Below, piece by piece: positions 18,765-25,710 of a stretch of 40,273 nucleotides of DNA. The position numbers were made by a program, and so were the translations under genes. Under the pieces are notes generated by a model. That model saw only the letters and a program-made list of their open reading frames with translations, made no database searches and was not told where the DNA came from. Positions within the stretch are counted from its first letter, which is position 1. Each line of letters opens with the position of its first letter. Source of the DNA: an uncultured Collinsella sp. (lineage in GTDB: Bacteria > Actinomycetota > Coriobacteriia > Coriobacteriales > Coriobacteriaceae); NCBI GenBank assembly GCA_949288855.1, contig CASELS010000006.1, forward strand, positions 1 to 40,273. Reading direction: 5' to 3'.

Positions 18765-19358
18765 ATGGCATCCAAGCAGCCGCAGGTTACCGAGCAGACG
18801 CGTGCGAACCTCACGCAGGCGTTTTGGAGCCTGTACCTCGAGAAACCTATAGAAAAGATCACGGTGCGCGAGATAACCGACCGCGCCGGGTACAACCGCG
18901 CCACGTTCTACCTGTACTATCGCGACGTGTACGACCTCTTCGACCAGCTCGAGGAGGGCGTGCTCTCGCAGGTGCGCGCGCTGGTGGACCGGCGTCTGCT
19001 CGCGGGCGACACGCTCGACTTCTCCCAGCATATGGGGCTCATCATCGGTCTTGCGCAGCGCTTTGACGGCTTTATGCCGCGCCTTATGGCTGGCGACCCT
19101 TCGTTTGGCGATAGGCTGAAAGACATCATCGCCCCTCTGCTCGACCGCTTTATTCTGCCCGACGAGGGCATGACGGACGAGGAACGCGCCATCATGCGGG
19201 AGTTCTATCTCTCCGGTCTGCTCGCCGCGGTCAACACCTGGATGGCGCGGGAGGATCGCATGCCCATCGACCGGCTCCTCGAGCTCATCGTGGCGGCCGC
19301 GGCACCAGGTACCGTCGCGGTGACCACCGGTGCTGCCGAGAGCGATATCGAAGGCTAA
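18765..19358 (+). CDS. TetR/AcrR family transcriptional regulator
   Basis: The 197-residue protein has an N-terminal TetR helix-turn-helix (about 10-58: LTQAFWSLYLEKPIEKITV, then ITDRAGYNRATFYLYYRDVYDLF). Its C-terminal ligand-binding part is unlike anything I recognise, but the pattern resembles the TetR C-terminal domain of firmicute regulators. The ATG at 18765 has GGAGGGAG upstream; the longer frame has no site. It is divergent from the ABC exporter operon and is its probable repressor. It ends 16 bases before the convergent MerR gene. Confidence 0.9.
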   Translation: MASKQPQVTEQTRANLTQAFWSLYLEKPIEKITVREITDRAGYNRATFYLYYRDVYDLFDQLEEGVLSQVRALVDRRLLAGDTLDFSQHMGLIIGLAQRFDGFMPRLMAGDPSFGDRLKDIIAPLLDRFILPDEGMTDEERAIMREFYLSGLLAAVNTWMAREDRMPIDRLLELIVAAAAPGTVAVTTGAAESDIEG

Positions 19359-19374
19359 CGCACTTCGCCAAGGC

Positions 19375-19746
19375 CTAGCGCATCTGCGCCTCTACCTTGA
19401 GCATCTCATCGTAGTTTTCGATTTTGTGGTTGAGGCGCTCGAGGCCGGCCTGCATCTCGGCGATGCGCGCCGCGGCAATGTCGCGCTGCTCCTCGAGGAT
19501 GGCCTTGCGCGCGGCGATGGTCTCGTCCCCTTGGTCAAGCAGGTGCATGTATTCCTGAAGCGCCTCGATGGACACGTTTGCCCCGCGCATGCACTTGACG
19601 AACTCGATGCGGGCACAATCCGCCTCGGAGTAATCGCGAACGCCGCTCGTCGTGCGCGCGATAGGCCCCAAAAGTCCCATGCGCTCGTAATACCTGAGGG
19701 TATCCGGGCTGATGGCGAACTTTTGGGCAACTTCGGCGATGCGCAT
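19375..19746 (-). CDS. MerR family transcriptional regulator
   Basis: The 123-residue protein has a MerR helix-turn-helix (MRIAEVAQKFAISPDTLRYYERMGLL is its start region in outline, residues 1-26), the wing RTTSGVRDYSEAD and a C-terminal coiled coil (about 75-118). No cysteine cluster of the metal-sensing type is present. The ATG at 19746 has AAAGGA upstream. The in-frame ATG at 19779 lies within the -10 element of the promoter and is ruled out. The subgroup resembles small regulators that control oxidoreductases. No partner gene is transcribed with it, and it abuts the convergent TetR gene. Confidence 0.92.
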   Translation of the reverse strand: MRIAEVAQKFAISPDTLRYYERMGLLGPIARTTSGVRDYSEADCARIEFVKCMRGANVSIEALQEYMHLLDQGDETIAARKAILEEQRDIAAARIAEMQAGLERLNHKIENYDEMLKVEAQMR

Positions 19747-19778
19747 GACGACGTTCCTTTCCACGCTGCCAGACCTCA

Positions 19779-19809
19779 TTTATAGCGCTTGAAGCAAACT
19801 CTATGTCAA
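19779..19809 (-). promoter_or_regulatory. MerR-type promoter with 19-base spacer
   Basis: On the minus strand TTGACA (19809-19804) and TATAAA (19784-19779) are separated by 19 bases, the elongated spacing that MerR regulators correct by DNA distortion. The spacer contains GCTTGAAGC (19787-19795), a perfect palindrome apart from its centre base. Autoregulation of the downstream merR gene is the simplest reading. Confidence 0.82.
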
Positions 19810-19846
19810 GGTGCGAAATGAAATGGAAAGAACGGTCGGCGCCAGT

Positions 19847-19882
19847 AAAAACGGCGCCCGAGCTCTTTGCGTCCGGGCGCCG
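19847..19882 (-). terminator. Intrinsic terminator of pfkA
   Basis: Arms CGGCGCCCG (19852-19860) and CGGGCGCCG (19874-19882) pair perfectly. On the minus strand the stem is followed by TTTTT (19851-19847). It lies 18 bases after the pfkA stop codon. Confidence 0.9.
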
Positions 19883-19899
19883 CTGCGTTACGAAAGGCT

Positions 19900-20979
19900 T
19901 TACTCGTCACCGAAGCTGATGCCGAGTGCCTTTGCCTCGCGCACCAGGTCGCTGTTGGGATCGACGTACTTGAGCTTTCCGGCGACCTCCTTGAGCGGAA
20001 CGCGGCACATCTTGCCGTCTACCTGGGCGACCATAAAACCAAACTCACCGTCGAGGCAGCCAAGCGCACCTTCGACGCCGCATTGGGTGGCAAAGACGCG
20101 GTCCTGAGCGTCGGGTGCGCCGCCGCGCTGGGTGTGACCGGGGATGGCAACGCGGGTCTCGCGACCGGTCTTCTCCTCGATCTCTTTTGCGATGTCGTAG
20201 ACGATCGACGGGCTCGTACGCTCGGCGACCTTCTTCTTGTACTCCTTCTTGGAGAGCTTGGCGTCCTTCTTGGAGATGGCACCCTCGGCCACCGCGATGA
20301 TGGTAAAGCGGCTGCCGGTCTGCATGCGCTTCTCGATGGTGGCAATGACGTTTTTCATGTCATAGGGAATCTCGGGGATGAGGATGACGTCCGCACCACC
20401 GGCGACGCCCGCGTACAGCGGAATCCAACCGACCTTGTGGCCCATGATCTCGATCACAAAGACGCGCCCGTGGCTGGAGGCGGTGGTGTGGATGTCGTCG
20501 ATGCACTTGGTGGCGACCTCAACGGCGCTGGTGAAGCCAAAGGTCATATCGGTTCCCCAGGTGTCGTTGTCAATGGTCTTGGGCAGGGCGATGACGTTCA
20601 GACCCTCTTCGGACAGGCGGTTGGCGGTCTTGGTGGAGCCGTTGCCGCCAAGCATGAAGAGGCAGTCGAGCTCGAGCGTCTTGTAGGTCTTGATCATGGC
20701 GGGGACCTTCTCCACGCCGTCAGCCTCAGGCGTGTCGAGGCGCTTGAAAGGCGTGCGGCTCGTGCCCAGGATGGTGCCGCCGCGCGTCAAGATACCACTG
20801 AAGTCGTGTGCCGTCATACGGCGGTAGCGCCCGTAGATAAGGCCCTGGTAGCCGTTCTCAAAGCCGTAGATCTCTACCGGCTCGGGGCTTTTGTTGATGA
20901 GGGTCTTGACGATGCCGCGCATGGTGGCGTTGAGCGCCTGGCAGTCGCCGCCGCTCGTGAGCAGGCCGATTCTGAGCAT
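19900..20979 (-). CDS. pfkA: 6-phosphofructokinase
   Basis: The 359-residue glycolytic enzyme phosphorylates fructose 6-phosphate. The catalytic segment PKTIDNDTWG holds D137, and GGNGSTKTAN (111-120) forms the phosphate-donor loop. At the two positions that separate ATP from pyrophosphate enzymes, it has Gly (G114) in the donor loop, as ATP enzymes do, and Lys (K134) before TIDND, as pyrophosphate enzymes do. This pairing is known from group III PFKs. The donor therefore cannot be settled by inspection. The ATG at 20979 has AAGGAG five bases upstream. It is divergent from rph. Confidence 0.94.
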   Translation of the reverse strand: MLRIGLLTSGGDCQALNATMRGIVKTLINKSPEPVEIYGFENGYQGLIYGRYRRMTAHDFSGILTRGGTILGTSRTPFKRLDTPEADGVEKVPAMIKTYKTLELDCLFMLGGNGSTKTANRLSEEGLNVIALPKTIDNDTWGTDMTFGFTSAVEVATKCIDDIHTTASSHGRVFVIEIMGHKVGWIPLYAGVAGGADVILIPEIPYDMKNVIATIEKRMQTGSRFTIIAVAEGAISKKDAKLSKKEYKKKVAERTSPSIVYDIAKEIEEKTGRETRVAIPGHTQRGGAPDAQDRVFATQCGVEGALGCLDGEFGFMVAQVDGKMCRVPLKEVAGKLKYVDPNSDLVREAKALGISFGDE

Positions 20980-21015
20980 GTGCACTCCTTTTAACGAGAG
21001 AGGCCGAACACCGGA

Positions 21016-21043
21016 ATTATAGTCCCGCCCCGTGCGACTCAAA
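21016..21043 (-). promoter_or_regulatory. pfkA promoter
   Basis: On the minus strand TTTGAG (21043-21038) and a consensus TATAAT (21021-21016) are 16 bases apart, about 36 bases before the pfkA start codon. Confidence 0.65.
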
Positions 21044-21178
21044 CGGCAGCGGCGCCATTTGTTACCTAAGGTGCTGGCGATGGGGCATGTTTTGTATCTT
21101 CTCGCGCATACAGAGTGTGCGATACTGACGAGGATTGAGATTTCGGCTCAACGCGAGCCACACATAAGGAGGCATTGG

Positions 21179-21919
21179 ATGGACATCATTCCCGTGAACC
21201 GCGCCGGGGGTCGAGCCGCAGGCGAGCTGCGCCCCGTGACGCTCACCCGTGAAGTGCTCAAGAACGCCCTCGGGTCGTGCTTGGTCACGTTCGGCGACAC
21301 CAAGGTGCTCTGCGCCGCCACCATTGAGGAGGGCGTGCCCGCTTGGCGCCGTGCCAGCCACCAGGGCTGGGTTACCGCCGAGTACGCCATGCTTCCCGCC
21401 TCGACCAACCGCCGCACCTCGCGTGAGCGCAGCCAGCGCAAGGGGCGCAGCATGGAGATCGAGCGCCTCATCGGCCGGTCCCTGCGTACCGTGGTGAACA
21501 TGAGCGCGCTCGGCGAGTTCACCGTCACGGTCGACTGTGACGTTATCCAGGCGGACGGCGGCACGCGCACGGCGAGCATCACGGGCGCTTGGGTGGCGCT
21601 TCACGATGCGCTCATGACGTGGGTGGACGCGGGCAAGATTGCGCGCCTGCCGCTCACCGGTCAGGTCGCCGCGGTCTCGATGGGCGTGGTCGATGGAGCG
21701 GAGCTTCTCGACCTCGATTACCGCGAGGACAGCCATGCCGAGGTGGATATGAACCTGGTGGCGACCGATACGGGCGAGATCATTGAGGTCCAGGGCACGG
21801 GCGAGCAGATGCCGTTTACGCGCGAGCGCCTCGGCCGCCTGCTCGATCTGGGCGATGCGGGCATTGCCAAACTCATTGCCCTGCAAAATGAGGTAACAGC
21901 CTTTCGCGACGAGGAGTAA
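21179..21919 (+). CDS. rph: Ribonuclease PH
   Basis: The 246-residue phosphorolytic 3'-5' exoribonuclease trims tRNA 3' ends. Family features include [30 protein letters not shown] and [17 protein letters not shown], then the core [25 protein letters not shown] with [14 protein letters not shown] near the end (each quoted in short pieces). The ATG at 21179 has AAGGAGG six bases upstream, while the open frame extends much further without a site. rdgB starts three bases after its stop codon and dtd follows, so the three form an operon of nucleic-acid quality-control functions. Confidence 0.96.
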   Translation: MDIIPVNRAGGRAAGELRPVTLTREVLKNALGSCLVTFGDTKVLCAATIEEGVPAWRRASHQGWVTAEYAMLPASTNRRTSRERSQRKGRSMEIERLIGRSLRTVVNMSALGEFTVTVDCDVIQADGGTRTASITGAWVALHDALMTWVDAGKIARLPLTGQVAAVSMGVVDGAELLDLDYREDSHAEVDMNLVATDTGEIIEVQGTGEQMPFTRERLGRLLDLGDAGIAKLIALQNEVTAFRDEE

Positions 21920-21921
21920 GC

Positions 21922-22551
21922 ATGGCGCTCGAGAAGATTGACATCCAAACGCTCGACCCCGCGGCAACGATCGTGGTGGCTACGGGCAATGCCCATAAGC
22001 TTGTGGAGATCGAGGCGATTTTGGGTGCCGCGATGCCCGGCGTGCGCTTTGTGTCGATAAAGCAGCTGGGCGATTTTGAGGACCCCGAGGAAACGGGCAC
22101 GGCCTTTGCCGAGAACGCGCTCATCAAGGCGCGCGCGGCGGTTGCCGAGACCGGCTTTGCGGCGGTTGCCGACGATTCCGGCCTGGTGGTGGACGCCCTT
22201 AACGGCGAGCCGGGTGTGTACTCGGCGCGCTATGCCGGTGTGCACGGCGATGACGCGGCAAACAACGCCAAGCTTCTGCGCAACTTGGCAGATGTTCCCG
22301 CGCCTGAGCGTACCGCGCGCTTTATGAGCGTGGTGGCGCTCGTGCGCCCGGATGGGACTGAGCTCACGGGTACCGGCGCTTGCGAGGGCACGATTGGGTT
22401 TGAGGGACGCGGCAGCAACGGCTTTGGCTATGACCCGCTGTTTTTGCCCGAGGATACGCCGGGCAAAACCATGGCCGAGCTCACGCCCGAGGAGAAGAAC
22501 GCCATCAGCCATCGCTACCATGCGCTGGTCGATCTTTCCGCAAAGCTCTAG
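21922..22551 (+). CDS. rdgB: dITP/XTP pyrophosphatase (Ham1 family)
   Basis: The 209-residue enzyme hydrolyses non-canonical purine nucleoside triphosphates to keep them out of DNA and RNA. VVATGNAHKLVEI is the family N-terminal signature, FAENALIKARA and ADDSGLVVDALNGEPGVYSA carry metal and substrate residues, and GFGYDPLF and SHRYHA are present near the C-terminus. GAGGAG in the rph 3' end serves as its ribosome binding site, consistent with coupling. A short N-terminal extension of about 15 residues precedes the family start. Confidence 0.96.
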   Translation: MALEKIDIQTLDPAATIVVATGNAHKLVEIEAILGAAMPGVRFVSIKQLGDFEDPEETGTAFAENALIKARAAVAETGFAAVADDSGLVVDALNGEPGVYSARYAGVHGDDAANNAKLLRNLADVPAPERTARFMSVVALVRPDGTELTGTGACEGTIGFEGRGSNGFGYDPLFLPEDTPGKTMAELTPEEKNAISHRYHALVDLSAKL

Positions 22552-22560
22552 GGGCACCCT

Positions 22561-23007
22561 ATGCGCGCGGTGATTCAACGGGTCCTTCAAGCGAGCGTGA
22601 CGGTAGGGGAGGACGTGGTCGGCGCCATTGGTCGGGGCTACCTGATCTTGCTTGGCGTGGGTGCTGCTGATACCGAAGCGGAGGCGGAGCGTCTCTGGGC
22701 AAAGATCCGCGACCTGCGCATCTGCGAGGACGAGGCAGGCAAGACCAACCTCTCGCTTGTGCAGACGGAAGGCGAGGTGCTCGTGGTCTCGCAGTTTACG
22801 CTCTATGCCGATTGCCGCCGCGGCCGCCGGCCCTCGTTTACCGCCGCGGGTGACCCGGCGCACGCGCGGGAGCTCTACGAGTATTTCGCCGGTTTGGTCC
22901 GCCGTGACCTCGGCCGCGTGGAGACGGGCTCCTTTGGCGCCCATATGCAGGTCTCGCTTGTAAACGACGGTCCGTTCACTATCGTGCTCGACACTGCGGA
23001 CCTTTAG
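22561..23007 (+). CDS. dtd: D-aminoacyl-tRNA deacylase
   Basis: The 148-residue protein removes D-amino acids (and glycine from tRNA-Ala) from mischarged tRNAs. [15 protein letters not shown] opens the family, and the two active-site motifs [17 protein letters not shown] and NDGPFT are intact. AGGGG lies eight bases before the ATG, nine bases after the rdgB stop codon, so it is the last gene of rph-rdgB-dtd. The 186 bases that follow contain the promoter of the next unit. Confidence 0.96.
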   Translation: MRAVIQRVLQASVTVGEDVVGAIGRGYLILLGVGAADTEAEAERLWAKIRDLRICEDEAGKTNLSLVQTEGEVLVVSQFTLYADCRRGRRPSFTAAGDPAHARELYEYFAGLVRRDLGRVETGSFGAHMQVSLVNDGPFTIVLDTADL

Positions 23008-23088
23008 GCGCAGCGCCCGTTTTAGTGGGACAGCTTGGTCGGACCGGCGCCGTCCTCCACCGATTCGCCACCATATACCGAGGCAGGC

Positions 23089-23117
23089 GTGCAAATTTGC
23101 CGCCAGCCTGCTATAAT
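23089..23117 (+). promoter_or_regulatory. veg-ispE promoter
   Basis: A consensus TATAAT is at 23112-23117. The -35 region (GTGCAA, 23089-23094, 17-base spacer) is a weak match. The leader runs about 70 bases to the veg start. Confidence 0.55.
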
Positions 23118-23193
23118 GCCGGCGTTTGTCTATCTTGGGGGCACTCTGCCCATTTGCATGATCGCCCCCTTGCAGCCTGCAGGAGGCTCACTA

Positions 23194-23490
23194 ATGGAAG
23201 AGATGCCGGTAAATCACGTTGATGAAATCAAGGACAAGCTCGCCGATATGGTGGGCGAGCGCGTGCGCGTGAAGGCCAACATGGGCCGCACCCGCGTGGT
23301 CGAGCGCATGGGCACCATCAAGACGGTGCACCCCTCGGTCTTTGTGGTCGAGTCCACGGAGCGTCGCGGCCGCACTTCGCGCCAGTCCTATCAGTATGTC
23401 GATGTTCTCACCGGAACGGTCGAGATCTTTGACCCCGAGAGCGGCGAGCATGTGTTCACGCCGCTTGGCAACCAGCTCGAGGAGCACTAG
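23194..23490 (+). CDS. veg: Veg family protein
   Basis: The 98-residue protein matches the Veg family (VDEIKDKLADMVGERVRVKAN at its start, then RTSRQSY in the middle). In Bacillus, Veg influences biofilm formation and spore outgrowth, but the molecular role is unclear. The ATG at 23194 has AGGAGG seven bases upstream. ispE begins two bases after its stop codon, an arrangement also seen in other Gram-positive bacteria. Confidence 0.88.
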   Translation: MEEMPVNHVDEIKDKLADMVGERVRVKANMGRTRVVERMGTIKTVHPSVFVVESTERRGRTSRQSYQYVDVLTGTVEIFDPESGEHVFTPLGNQLEEH

Positions 23491-23492
23491 CC

Positions 23493-24392
23493 ATGGCGCG
23501 CAAACCCGGTAAGTTCATCCTTATCTCGGCTCCTGCCAAGATCAATCTGTACCTGGGTGTTCACGCCGAGAAGGACGAGAGGGGCTATCACCGCGTTGAC
23601 TCGGTGATGACCACGATCGACCTTGCCGACGTGGTTGCGCTGGCCCCCGCGGACGAGCTCTCCGTCCACACGGTCCCCGCCGCCGATTACCCCATGGACC
23701 AGAACTCCGCCTACCGTGCCGCCCGTGCCATGGGCGAGGCGTTTGGCCGCGAGCCCAACTTTGCGATTCTGATCGATAAGCACATCCCCCAGCAGGCCGG
23801 TCTCGGCGGCCCCTCGACCGATGCTGCGGCGACTATTTTGGGCATCGCCTCCTATTGGGGCCTTGACGCTCGTGACCCGCGCATCGACGAGGTTGCGCGC
23901 AGCGTTGGGGCCGACGTGCCGTTTTTCCTGTACGGCCCGCCGGCGTTCTGCGACGGTGCGGGCGATACGGTGCGCGAGATCTTCCGCCCGCTTACGGGCA
24001 CGGCGGTGGCGCTCGTGCGTCCGCAGGGCCCCGGCGTCTCCACGGCTGAGGCCTATCGTCGCTTTGACGAGAACCCCGCCGAGCTGCCGCCCCTCGAGCC
24101 CCTGCTCGACGCGATGCGCAAGCACGACGAGGCCGAGATCTTCGACCACGTGGCAAACAACCTCGCGCCGGCTGCCTGCGAGCTCCATCCTAAGATGGCA
24201 GAGGCCATCGCATGGATTCGCGAGCAGCGCGATGTCCGCGCCGCCAACGTCGCAGGTTCCGGGTCGACCGTCTTTGCTGTCTGCAACACGCAGATGGCTG
24301 CCGAGGCCATCGCGCTCGCCGCCCGCGACCGCGGTTGGTGGGGCGAGGTTGCCCAGATGGAGAAGTCCGGCCCCTACATTTCGGTCGGCTAA
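23493..24392 (+). CDS. ispE: 4-diphosphocytidyl-2-C-methyl-D-erythritol kinase
   Basis: The 299-residue GHMP kinase phosphorylates CDP-methylerythritol in the MEP pathway to isoprenoids. K16 in APAKINLYLGV and D141 in GADVPFF are the catalytic pair, and the ATP loop is P99-QQAGLGGPSTDAA. The usual loop is GLGGGSSDAA; here Pro and Thr replace Gly and Ser. AGSGSTVFAVC closes the active site. GAGGAG in the end of veg supplies the ribosome binding site. A terminator follows. Confidence 0.94.
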   Translation: MARKPGKFILISAPAKINLYLGVHAEKDERGYHRVDSVMTTIDLADVVALAPADELSVHTVPAADYPMDQNSAYRAARAMGEAFGREPNFAILIDKHIPQQAGLGGPSTDAAATILGIASYWGLDARDPRIDEVARSVGADVPFFLYGPPAFCDGAGDTVREIFRPLTGTAVALVRPQGPGVSTAEAYRRFDENPAELPPLEPLLDAMRKHDEAEIFDHVANNLAPAACELHPKMAEAIAWIREQRDVRAANVAGSGSTVFAVCNTQMAAEAIALAARDRGWWGEVAQMEKSGPYISVG

Positions 24393-24432
24393 CACCAGGC
24401 GACGGGCTCTGTCCACTCCTGTGCGCGCATGC

Positions 24433-24470
24433 AAATGCGGCGCGTTCGTGTGAGCTTCACATTCGCATTT
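24433..24470 (+). terminator. Terminator of veg-ispE
   Basis: AAATGCG (24433-24439) pairs with CGCATTT (24464-24470), and inside it TGTGA-GCT-TCACA (24449-24461) forms a second stem. A short T-run is included in the distal arm. Confidence 0.6.
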
Positions 24471-24517
24471 TCGCTCTAGCATTGTGCGCGAGCTTTGTGC
24501 TATCATGTCCTCCGCTT

Positions 24518-24594
24518 CGGGTTGTGGCTCAGTTTGGTAGAGCACCGCGTTCGGGACGCGGGGGTCGCTGGTTCAAATCCAGTCAACCCGACCA
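24518..24594 (+). tRNA. tRNA-Pro (anticodon CGG)
   Basis: The cloverleaf folds with acceptor CGGGTTG/CAACCCG, D stem GCTC/GAGC, anticodon stem CCGCG/CGCGG with loop TTCGGGA (anticodon CGG at 24552-24554), and T arm CTGG-TTCAAAT-CCAG. Discriminator A and an encoded CCA end complete it (77 bases). Confidence 0.96.
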
Positions 24595-24605
24595 TCGCAT
24601 ATTAT

Positions 24606-24640
24606 GAGGGCCTGCCTTTTGGCGGGCCCTCTGCGTTTTA
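24606..24640 (+). terminator. Terminator after tRNA-Pro
   Basis: GAGGGCCTGCC (24606-24616) and GGCGGGCCCTC (24621-24631) pair with one wobble around TTTT. A T-rich tail (TGCGTTTTA) follows. Confidence 0.85.
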
Positions 24641-24700
24641 GCCCTCGTAGCAGGGCGTGTGGCAGACGCGTTACCATGCAACGTGTAAATTGTGGCGAGG

Positions 24701-24729
24701 TTGTTCCGCTCGCCCCGGCGCGGTATACT
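24701..24729 (+). promoter_or_regulatory. tatA promoter
   Basis: TTGTTC (24701-24706) and TATACT (24724-24729) are 17 bases apart, placing the start of transcription about 30 bases before the tatA start codon. Confidence 0.75.
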
Positions 24730-24767
24730 CTTGCGAGTTGTTTCGACGAATCTGTGGGAGGAAAACA

Positions 24768-25031
24768 ATGGGTTTTCTGCCAAAGGGTACTGAGTGGATC
24801 ATCATTCTGGTCATTGTTCTGGTCATCTTCGGGCCCAAGAACCTTCCGAAGCTCGGCGCTTCGCTCGGCAAGACCGTCAAGAACCTGCGTGAGGGCATGC
24901 AGGGCGAGGACGAGCCCGTCTCCGATGAGCCCGAGGCTCCCGTCGAGGACGAGAACGACGCCAAGATCCGCGAGCTCGAGGCTCAGCTCGCCGATGCCAA
25001 GAAGAAGAAGGAAGAGCAGGACGCTGAGTAG
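24768..25031 (+). CDS. tatA: Sec-independent translocase subunit TatA
   Basis: The 87-residue protein forms the pore of the twin-arginine export system. It has one N-terminal membrane helix (about 8-22, [13 protein letters not shown]), the F-G-P-K-N-L-P-K-L hinge, an amphipathic helix ([12 protein letters not shown]), and a charged C-terminal tail rich in E, D and K. GGGAGG precedes the ATG. No tatC lies beside it. It has its own promoter and terminator, so it is a single-gene unit. Confidence 0.93.
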   Translation: MGFLPKGTEWIIILVIVLVIFGPKNLPKLGASLGKTVKNLREGMQGEDEPVSDEPEAPVEDENDAKIRELEAQLADAKKKKEEQDAE

Positions 25032-25053
25032 TCCCGCTCGTATATGAGCGTGC

Positions 25054-25087
25054 GGCGACCGGCGTGCCTGTAGGGACACCGGTCGCC
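25054..25087 (+). terminator. Terminator of tatA
   Basis: GGCGACCGG (25054-25062) pairs with CCGGTCGCC (25079-25087), with a further short internal stem. TTGTTGT follows. Confidence 0.75.
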
Positions 25088-25147
25088 TTGTTGTCTCGGG
25101 AACACGCCCGGACGCAGCTGCCAAGACCAAGTAGCAAGGAGCACAGC

Positions 25148-25621
25148 ATGGCGGTAAGCGACATCGTACTGACAGCCGAGGGCCGCAAGAAGCTCGTCGA
25201 TGAGCTCGAGTGGCGTGAGGGCGACCTCGCCAAGGAGATCGTTGAGCGCATCAAGACGGCGCGCGACTTTGGCGACCTTTCGGAGAACTCCGAGTACGAC
25301 GATGCCAAGGAGGAGCAGGCCAAGAACGCCGCCCGCATCGCCGAGATCCAGGCGATTCTCGCCAACGCTCAGGATGCGGAGGACGTCGATCACGTACTCA
25401 GCGTCTCCATCGGCTGCACCGTCGATTTGGTCGACGCCGATGGCGTGGCGATGACCGTCACCCTCGTGGGTACCACCGAGACCAACTCGCTCGAGCACAA
25501 GATCTCCAACGAGTCCCCGGTTGGCCGCGCCATCATCGGCCATGGCCAGGGTGAGACCGTTGAGGTCGTGACGCCCTCTGGCAAGAGCCGCGTCTACACC
25601 ATCACCAAGATCTCGCGCTAG
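25148..25621 (+). CDS. greA: Transcription elongation factor GreA
   Basis: The 157-residue factor rescues backtracked RNA polymerase by stimulating transcript cleavage. The N-terminal coiled coil carries the conserved tip with D and E (ARDFGDLSENSEYDDAKEEQ), and the C-terminal domain ends SPVGRAIIGHGQGETVEV. Its length is standard. AAGGAG is six bases before the ATG at 25148. A strong terminator separates it from lysS, though lysS follows closely. Confidence 0.95.
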   Translation: MAVSDIVLTAEGRKKLVDELEWREGDLAKEIVERIKTARDFGDLSENSEYDDAKEEQAKNAARIAEIQAILANAQDAEDVDHVLSVSIGCTVDLVDADGVAMTVTLVGTTETNSLEHKISNESPVGRAIIGHGQGETVEVVTPSGKSRVYTITKISR

Positions 25622-25650
25622 ACCGCGGTCCGGCGCATCGAGTAAGGCAT

Positions 25651-25684
25651 GCTCCCCGGGACCGCACGCCCGGGGAGCTTTTTT
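25651..25684 (+). terminator. Intrinsic terminator of greA
   Basis: GCTCCCCGGG (25651-25660) and CCCGGGGAGC (25669-25678) pair perfectly and are followed by TTTTTT (25679-25684). It lies only 27 bases before the lysS start codon, so lysS needs either readthrough or a promoter overlapping this region. Confidence 0.93.
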
Positions 25685-25710
25685 ATGAGTAGAGCTTGAG
25701 GAGCATTTCC

